From Eubacterium sp. (lineage in GTDB: Bacteria > Bacillota > Clostridia > Lachnospirales > Lachnospiraceae): a stretch of DNA of 9,712 nt. The translations under genes were made by a program, and so were the position numbers. Position 1 is the first letter of the stretch, and the number at the start of each line of letters is the position of its first letter. The notes below the pieces were generated by a model that saw only the letters and a program-made list of their open reading frames with translations, had not been told where the DNA came from and made no database searches. The DNA lies in the NCBI GenBank assembly GCA_003520145.1, contig DOVJ01000135.1:1-9712 (forward strand), in the 5' to 3' direction. Shown one piece after another: positions 1 to 4,741 of this stretch.

Positions 1-812
1 TGCTGTGCAGGAGCAACCTCATTATGCTTGGTCTTCGCAAGGATTCCAAGCTTCCAGAGTTCCTCATCGAGTTCCTTCATAAAAGCAGATACTCTTGGCT
101 TAATAGCACCGAAGTAGTGATCCTCGAGGTCCTGCCCCTTAGGAGGCTTGCAGCCAAATAAAGTACGTCCGCAATATATAAGGTCAGGTCTTTCCTCCCA
201 CACCTTCTTGTCGATGAGGAAGTATTCCTGTTCTGCACCAACAGTTGTGGTAACCCTCTTAACATCATCCTGACCAAAGAGCTTCAAGATTCTCTTAGCC
301 TGCTTATCTATAGCCTGCATAGAACGAAGCAGAGGAGTCTTCTTATCAAGTGCCTCACCGCCGTAAGAACAGAAAGCAGTTGGTATACACAAGCTTCCAT
401 CCTTCAAAAAGGCATAAGAAGAAGGATCCCACGCCGTATAGCCTCTTGCCTCAAATGTAGCTCTAAGTCCACCAGAAGGGAAGGACGAAGCATCAGACTC
501 GCCCTTTACAAGTTCCTTGCCGGAGAATTCCATGATGACCTTACCGCTGCCCTCAGGTGAGATAAAGCTGTCATGCTTCTCAGCAGTTATACCAGTCATA
601 GGCTGGAACCAGTGAGTGAAGTGAGTAGCGCCATTCTCTACAGCCCACTCCTTCATAGCTGATGCAACAACATTGGCCACATCGAGATCGAGATGCTTAC
701 CCATCTCCATAGTTCTCTTCAAAGCCTTATATATATCCTTAGGAAGTCTGTCCTTCATAACCTGGTCGTTGAAGACCATACTTCCAAATATTGACGGAAC
801 ATCCGTTTTCAT
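1..812 (-). CDS. glnN: Glutamine synthetase type III, N-terminal part (gene cut by window edge)
   Basis: This is the first 270 codons of a glutamine synthetase, which makes glutamine from glutamate, ammonia and ATP in the cytoplasm. Reading from 812 gives MKTDVPSIFGSMVFND, then the type III hallmarks ATHFTHWFQPMTGITAEKHD and, near the left edge, KTKHNEVAPAQ (the nucleotide-binding NEVAP segment). Type III enzymes are usually about 700 residues, so more than half lies beyond base 1. The ATG at 810-812 is preceded by AGGAGG-type sequence (tcctcc at 821-826 on the plus strand) at a normal distance. The TPM-domain gene upstream ends 24 bases away, and I see no promoter or terminator in that gap, so the gene is probably cotranscribed with it. 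The family assignment is very secure. The use of glnN rather than glnA for this family is a naming choice. Confidence 0.97.
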   Translation of the reverse strand, partial: MKTDVPSIFGSMVFNDQVMKDRLPKDIYKALKRTMEMGKHLDLDVANVVASAMKEWAVENGATHFTHWFQPMTGITAEKHDSFISPEGSGKVIMEFSGKELVKGESDASSFPSGGLRATFEARGYTAWDPSSYAFLKDGSLCIPTAFCSYGGEALDKKTPLLRSMQAIDKQAKRILKLFGQDDVKRVTTTVGAEQEYFLIDKKVWEERPDLIYCGRTLFGCKPPKGQDLEDHYFGAIKPRVSAFMKELDEELWKLGILAKTKHNEVAPAQ

Positions 813-820
813 GTTCTGTT

Positions 821-826
821 TCCTCC
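821..826 (-). promoter_or_regulatory. Ribosome binding site of the glutamine synthetase gene
   Basis: AGGAGG-type Shine-Dalgarno sequence (tcctcc on the plus strand), about 8 bases before the ATG at 812. It fixes the start of the glutamine synthetase and fills most of the 24-base gap after the TPM gene. Confidence 0.8.
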
Positions 827-836
827 TGTTTTTTCT

Positions 837-1718
837 TTAGAATTTACCATGCGATCCACCATGATAACCACCACCACTCGAGTAATGACCACCACCCGAA
901 CTGCTTCGACCACCACCGCCGCTTGACGAAGACGATCCTATATATGTTCTTGACGTAGTAGTTCTTGTATACTTATGATCCGAATGAGTGACCTTAAGGC
1001 CGCCATCTTCATATCCTTCAGCATCATAAACCGAATTAATAGTATTCATCTGGCCAACCATACTAGCCTGCTTAACACCTGCTATGATGAGACCTATGAG
1101 AAAGAACACAATCACTATACCGAAAGAACGGACTACCCTTGCAATCTTTCTCGCCTTAAGTTCGGCTTTAGTCATGTACTTATTATCTTCACTATAAGCC
1201 TTACCCTTATTCACTCCCTGATCAAGGAATTCATCACACAGATCAAGGAACCTATCAGCTGCCTTATAGTAGTTTTTGTTGCTAAGATATGATGTGATAG
1301 CCGACTGAATATAATATGCACCATAATCCGTGAACACATCATTAACACAGTTGCCCATAGTGCTTATGCATATATCTCTTGCATACATATTCACATATAA
1401 CTCTATACCATTCTGTGCAGAGGTATATCCATAGCCGTTGCCCTCAAAGAACATATCAGCGTCATCCACAACGCCTCGCGAACTAACAGGTTCATCCTTA
1501 AAAACTATAACAAGGTCAACCTTATACTTCTCACTAAGAGTCTCACATCTTCTGTCAAGAGCTTCCTCTTCAGAAGAACTAAGAAGATCTGCGTCATCCA
1601 CAACACGCTTATTATCAGGCTTTTCGGCAGTTGAATAAGCATATGCATCTATACCAAATCCGCTTACAAAAAAAGCAAGCGCCATAAGCAAAACAAGAAT
1701 TCTCGTATACTTCTTCAT
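837..1718 (-). CDS. TPM-domain membrane protein with Gly/Ser/His-rich tail (YgcG/YdjH-like)
   Basis: This 293-residue protein has a signal peptide (about 1-27, ending AYA). A TPM domain follows at about 37-165, opening with the family's VVDDADLLSSSEEEAL. One transmembrane helix lies at about 198-214, and the tail 261-293 is almost only Gly, Ser, His and Tyr. TPM domains (formerly DUF477) are extracytosolic; some have phosphatase activity, and others act in membrane-protein repair or stress. The layout matches B. subtilis YdjH and the YgcG family. The upstream neighbour is YdjG-like, as in the pspA-ydjGHI operon, where the partners work with PspA and the SPFH protein YdjI at the membrane. The ATG at 1716-1718 has GGAGG at 1724-1728, which overlaps the stop of the preceding gene, so translation is probably coupled. 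The domain call is secure; the stress role is inference by analogy. Confidence 0.9.
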   Translation of the reverse strand: MKKYTRILVLLMALAFFVSGFGIDAYAYSTAEKPDNKRVVDDADLLSSSEEEALDRRCETLSEKYKVDLVIVFKDEPVSSRGVVDDADMFFEGNGYGYTSAQNGIELYVNMYARDICISTMGNCVNDVFTDYGAYYIQSAITSYLSNKNYYKAADRFLDLCDEFLDQGVNKGKAYSEDNKYMTKAELKARKIARVVRSFGIVIVFFLIGLIIAGVKQASMVGQMNTINSVYDAEGYEDGGLKVTHSDHKYTRTTTSRTYIGSSSSSGGGGRSSSGGGHYSSGGGYHGGSHGKF

Positions 1719-1723
1719 AAAAC

Positions 1724-1728
1724 CCTCC
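1724..1728 (-). promoter_or_regulatory. Ribosome binding site overlapping the upstream stop codon
   Basis: GGAGG (cctcc on the plus strand) lies 5 bases before the TPM gene's ATG. Its first base is the last base of the TAG stop of the zinc-ribbon gene (1728-1730). Such an overlap favours translational coupling of the two genes. Confidence 0.75.
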
Positions 1729-2807
1729 TACATAATATAAGCGACAATACCGATAACAGCACCTATAAGTGTAGTTATCCACGTTGTGCGCCAGAAGAAC
1801 TTTTTCTTCTTACCTTCATCTATCGGCAGCTTACCGACGAACTTACCGGTCTGACCATTCATGATGAAAGGATAGCTCTTGCCGTTATAAACAGTAGTCA
1901 TGATCCATACAGGAAGCATGGCATATTCAGCCTTATTGACATAATTCACACTGATATCCTTTGATTTCTGAGAACAAGTAGAATACCTATGATCCTTAGA
2001 AGCAGCTCTCTTGAATTCCGCCTCAACACTATTCTTGATACGCATATCCGCAACGATACAAGCCTTCTCGTCATCCACATCATAGCGATCAGCTATATAA
2101 CCCGCAAGGTAAGCAGACTGGAAATCAACCATCTCACTGTAATCAAAAGGCTCTATGGACTGCATATATGTATCATCCATCTTCTCAGAACCATCAACAG
2201 GAACATTGTCAAATGCTATGTTACCCGATATCTTAACATCATAGTGCTTAGTCTCTGTAATCCTATAATCTCCTGATGTATGACTGCTAGAAGTGGTACA
2301 GTCAAACATGAACCTCGAACTAGTTTCACAATCAAAAAGCCAGAAAGGTACATACATACCCTTGATTGATTCCACACGATGATTTGCCAAAAAAGAATCA
2401 GGCAGAAGCTTCTTTCCTTTACAGAAAGCCTCCAACTTTCCTTTAGCTGCGCCCTTATCAACTTTAAAAGGTATGATTCGTTCAGGCTTTCTTCCGCCGC
2501 TCATATTATCAACGATAACCATAGGTGTATCACAATAAGGACATGTCATAGCACCAATTGTCTCAGCGCCTTCAACAGAAGCGCCACAGTGTGAACAGTG
2601 ATATATCCTCATACCTTCTATATCTGATTCTTCCCACTGTGCAATAGGCTTTTCTTCTCTCTCTTCTTCAAGCTTATAATCCTTCGCAGACAGCTCATCA
2701 ACCGAGAATTCATTATCACAGTATACACAAAGCATCTTCTGCTTTTCGCTGCTGAATGTCAAGTCTCCACCACACACGGGACATATATACTTCAGATTAT
2801 CACTCAT
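1728..2807 (-). CDS. Double zinc-ribbon, C-terminally anchored membrane protein (YdjG-like)
   Basis: This 359-residue protein starts with two zinc ribbons: Cys9/Cys12 with Cys27/Cys30 (CPVCGG...CVYC), then Cys71/Cys74 with Cys89/Cys92 (CSHCG...CPYC). A long middle region without an obvious enzyme motif follows, and the protein ends in a single hydrophobic helix (about 340-359, ending IGAVIGIVAYIM). It therefore looks tail-anchored, with the zinc ribbons in the cytoplasm. Databases often call this family 'TFIIB-type zinc ribbon-containing protein' or compare it with PriA; neither implies a role in transcription or replication. The best functional parallel is B. subtilis YdjG, which with YdjH helps place YdjI and PspA at the membrane. 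The next gene is YdjH-like, which supports that reading. The ATG at 2805-2807 has AGGAGG at 2814-2819 and a strong promoter upstream. It is first in its operon. Confidence 0.88.
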   Translation of the reverse strand: MSDNLKYICPVCGGDLTFSSEKQKMLCVYCDNEFSVDELSAKDYKLEEEREEKPIAQWEESDIEGMRIYHCSHCGASVEGAETIGAMTCPYCDTPMVIVDNMSGGRKPERIIPFKVDKGAAKGKLEAFCKGKKLLPDSFLANHRVESIKGMYVPFWLFDCETSSRFMFDCTTSSSHTSGDYRITETKHYDVKISGNIAFDNVPVDGSEKMDDTYMQSIEPFDYSEMVDFQSAYLAGYIADRYDVDDEKACIVADMRIKNSVEAEFKRAASKDHRYSTCSQKSKDISVNYVNKAEYAMLPVWIMTTVYNGKSYPFIMNGQTGKFVGKLPIDEGKKKKFFWRTTWITTLIGAVIGIVAYIM

Positions 2808-2813
2808 ATAAAT

Positions 2814-2819
2814 CCTCCT
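2814..2819 (-). promoter_or_regulatory. Ribosome binding site of the zinc-ribbon gene
   Basis: A perfect AGGAGG (cctcct on the plus strand), 6 bases before the ATG at 2807. It confirms the start of the zinc-ribbon gene. Confidence 0.85.
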
Positions 2820-2849
2820 CTGTGAAAAATCCCCTTTTTCCCTTTTACC

Positions 2850-2878
2850 ATTCTATCACAAATCCTATTTATATTCAA
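2850..2878 (-). promoter_or_regulatory. Sigma-70-type promoter of the zinc-ribbon/TPM/glutamine synthetase operon
   Basis: On the minus strand the -35 box is TTGAAT (2873-2878), the spacer is 17 bases and the -10 box is TAGAAT (2850-2855). A TG one base before the -10 box makes it an extended -10 promoter. The predicted transcript begins near 2843, about 35 bases before the ATG at 2807. The -35 box starts only about 8 bases past the stop of the Gx gene, so the upstream operon and this one are packed closely. The B. subtilis pspA-ydjGHI operon is under sigma-W, but these boxes look like a housekeeping promoter. Confidence 0.7.
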
Positions 2879-2885
2879 GTACGCC

Positions 2886-3386
2886 TTAACGAACCGTCCT
2901 TATTTTCATAAGCATATACCTGCATATAAGCCCTGTAAATACACCTGTTGCAGCACCTATCACCATAAGGTAAGGCATGTATAAGATAAGACCCCTAAAC
3001 CCCATGAGCCACGCGGCTATGCACTGTCCGATATTATGCATCATAGCAGAGAATACACCGCATATCACAGTGCCCTTTTTCCTGTATATAAAGCTCACAA
3101 GACACATTGCAAAGTAAGCTAAGATACCGCCAAAAAGCCCATACACAAGCGAAACCACCTGTCCTGCGATCAAAACCGACAGCACAAGCTTCATAATAAG
3201 TGTTAAGAACGCCTCTTTCCTCATACCCTTATATACCAGGAACATGATAACTATGTTAGACAGTCCCAGCTTAGCACCAGGCACCGGTATAAGAACAGGC
3301 AGGCTTCCTTCAAAAGTGTATAACGCCAGAGACACAGCTGTAAACATAGCTATATAAGCTATTTTTTCAGTACGATATCGCATCAT
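2886..3386 (-). CDS. Gx transporter family membrane protein (EetB-like; 'heptaprenyl diphosphate synthase component I' family)
   Basis: This 166-residue, very hydrophobic protein probably has five or six transmembrane helices. The segment IPVPGAKLGLSNIVIMFL (about 33-50) is the family's signature, and HNIGQ (117-121) is another conserved-looking polar patch. The family resembles substrate-binding S components of ECF transporters. Its common database name, heptaprenyl diphosphate synthase component I, comes from gene neighbourhood; there is no prenyltransferase DDxxD motif. In Listeria the related EetB is needed for flavin-based extracellular electron transfer. It overlaps the NusG-domain gene by 20 bases. 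The ATG ATG start (3386/3383) has GGAGAGG about 12 bases upstream, a slightly long spacing. The cargo is unknown. Confidence 0.88.
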   Translation of the reverse strand: MMRYRTEKIAYIAMFTAVSLALYTFEGSLPVLIPVPGAKLGLSNIVIMFLVYKGMRKEAFLTLIMKLVLSVLIAGQVVSLVYGLFGGILAYFAMCLVSFIYRKKGTVICGVFSAMMHNIGQCIAAWLMGFRGLILYMPYLMVIGAATGVFTGLICRYMLMKIRTVR

Positions 3387-3774
3387 TTTTTTCTGATACC
3401 TCTCCTTCGATAACTATATATAACCCATGCGGAGCACATATTATAGGCATATGACTCTTAAGCGCATTACCACTGTGCATACATACCTTGTCAGGGCAGT
3501 CGCACTCAACCACCTTAACGCAATCCTTAGATATAGTGATCACATTATACCCCTCAGAAGTCTCATATCGATAGGTCTTTGTGCCATTCAACTTATCCAG
3601 ATCATATGTAGCAAGAAGCTTATCATAACTATATATCTTCACACAGACACCTTCTTGATTCTGCTGCCTGTATATAAGATACAGGCTAAGGACAAGAACA
3701 CCTATGATAATCACAGGTATAAGGATCTTACCTATACTTCGAAAATCCTTCACTTTCAAACATGCCTCCATCAT
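3367..3774 (-). CDS. Membrane-anchored NusG-domain-II protein (EetA-like)
   Basis: This protein of up to 135 residues has one transmembrane helix at about 17-35 and a small beta-rich domain facing outward. That domain carries the NusG-domain-II pattern CDCPDKVCMHSG (91-102), then IICAPHGLYIVIEG (111-124). Cys91, Cys93, Cys98 and Cys113 look suited to a metal or disulfide. Despite the name it is not a transcription factor. It is typically found beside the Gx family and ApbE, as in the Listeria electron transfer locus (EetA). It overlaps apbE upstream and the Gx gene downstream. The outermost ATG (3774) has no Shine-Dalgarno sequence. A GGAGG at 3765-3769 sits 5 bases before an in-frame TTG at 3759, which would give MKVKDFRSIGKIL, so the true start may be 3759. 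Confidence 0.85.
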   Translation of the reverse strand: MMEACLKVKDFRSIGKILIPVIIIGVLVLSLYLIYRQQNQEGVCVKIYSYDKLLATYDLDKLNGTKTYRYETSEGYNVITISKDCVKVVECDCPDKVCMHSGNALKSHMPIICAPHGLYIVIEGEVSEKNDAISY

Positions 3775-4741
3775 CGATTATATACAGTACTTCATAACCT
3801 TCGAAGTTCTTTATGTACTTGAGGCCTTCATCCTTGCCTATAACAAAAAGCGCAGTAGAGAGTATATCACATATAGCGCCGTTCTCACCGACAACAGTCA
3901 CACTTGTGACGAGATTATCGGAAGGATAACCGGTAGTGTTATCCATTATATGATGATATCTCTTACCGTTGATCATAACATATCTCTCATAATCGCCTGA
4001 TGTTACAACACAAGCATCCTTGACCTTAAGCGAAGCCTTAACACCATCCCCCCTTGGATCCTTGATTCCTATATTGTAACCATTACCATCCTTGTCACCT
4101 ATTACAAGCACATTGCCTCCGAAGTTCACAACTGCCTCTTTGATACCCTCTTCAAGAAGCAGAGTCTTGAGGCAATCAGTAGTATAACCCTTTGCTATAG
4201 CTCCGAGATCCACTTTGATATCCTCATGATAGAGCACATAGCCCATACTGCACTCTATATTATACATACCTGTTTTTTCAAGAGCAGCCTTGATTTCCTT
4301 ATTCGAAGGAAGAGTCGTTCTCCCCCCCTTTATATCCCACAGATCAGAAAGCCTTCCAAGACTTATGTCAAAAGCATGATTCGTCTTCATGTCATATTCC
4401 TTGGCAAGCATGATGATATTATACAGTTCATCACTTGCTTTAAAGCGATTTTTATAAGCAGTCGCATTCATCATGGAAAGCTCTGACGCGTCATTCGTTG
4501 CAGAGAATACATGCTCAAGAGAATCAACTTTATCAAAGCACTTTTTTATGATCTTCTTAGCATTCTTTTCTTCATCCTTTTTTACATAAAGAGTTATATT
4601 AAGAGTGGTATCAAAGCACATGTGCTCGTCGCTTACCTTGACTGTATCGCTCTTTCCTCTGTCTAAGAGCATCGCCACAGCCAAAAAAGCAAACACGCAA
4701 AGCATACATATCAGCCACTTCTCATGCTCAGTACAACGCAT
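3728..4741 (-). CDS. apbE: FAD:protein FMN transferase (ApbE family), membrane anchored
   Basis: ApbE enzymes cleave FAD and attach FMN covalently to a Thr/Ser of extracytosolic redox proteins, using Mg2+. From the ATG at 4741 the product is 337 residues. It has an N-terminal membrane helix (about 9-26; no lipobox Cys), then the family motifs VDLGAIAKGYTTD (177-189), NFGGNVLVIG (206-215), TSGDYERY (247-254), HHIMDNTTGYPSDN (263-276) and DILSTALFVIG (292-302), which includes the Asp and Ser/Thr used in metal binding. An upstream in-frame TTG at 4771 is possible but lacks a good ribosome site; the ATG has a weak AGG at 4748-4750 and overlaps the helicase end by 14 bases. Followed by NusG-domain-II and Gx genes, it resembles Listeria FmnB. 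No FMN-binding substrate protein is in the window. Confidence 0.93.
   Translation of the reverse strand: MRCTEHEKWLICMLCVFAFLAVAMLLDRGKSDTVKVSDEHMCFDTTLNITLYVKKDEEKNAKKIIKKCFDKVDSLEHVFSATNDASELSMMNATAYKNRFKASDELYNIIMLAKEYDMKTNHAFDISLGRLSDLWDIKGGRTTLPSNKEIKAALEKTGMYNIECSMGYVLYHEDIKVDLGAIAKGYTTDCLKTLLLEEGIKEAVVNFGGNVLVIGDKDGNGYNIGIKDPRGDGVKASLKVKDACVVTSGDYERYVMINGKRYHHIMDNTTGYPSDNLVTSVTVVGENGAICDILSTALFVIGKDEGLKYIKNFEGYEVLYIIDDGGMFESEGFSKYR
3765..3769 (-). promoter_or_regulatory. Internal ribosome binding site that argues for a TTG start of the NusG-domain gene
   Basis: GGAGG (cctcc on the plus strand) lies just inside the outermost reading frame. It is 5 bases before an in-frame TTG (3757-3759) and 11 bases before a GTG (3751-3753). 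The two ATG codons at 3769-3774 have no such sequence before them. Confidence 0.55.

Noticed and set aside
840..940. Tandem repeat or simple-sequence expansion in the DNA
   Set aside because: The GGT-rich stretch simply encodes the Gly/Ser/His tail of the TPM protein, with mixed codons and no regular DNA unit.
2824..2840. Rho-independent terminator between the two operons (GAAAAA/TTTTTC repeat)
   Set aside because: The stem is 6 A-T-rich pairs with no GC-rich core, and it lies downstream of the second promoter, inside its leader. It is too weak to call.
2886..3386. Heptaprenyl diphosphate synthase subunit
   Set aside because: That label comes from neighbourhood in other genomes. The protein is an integral membrane protein with no prenyltransferase motif and no synthase partner here.
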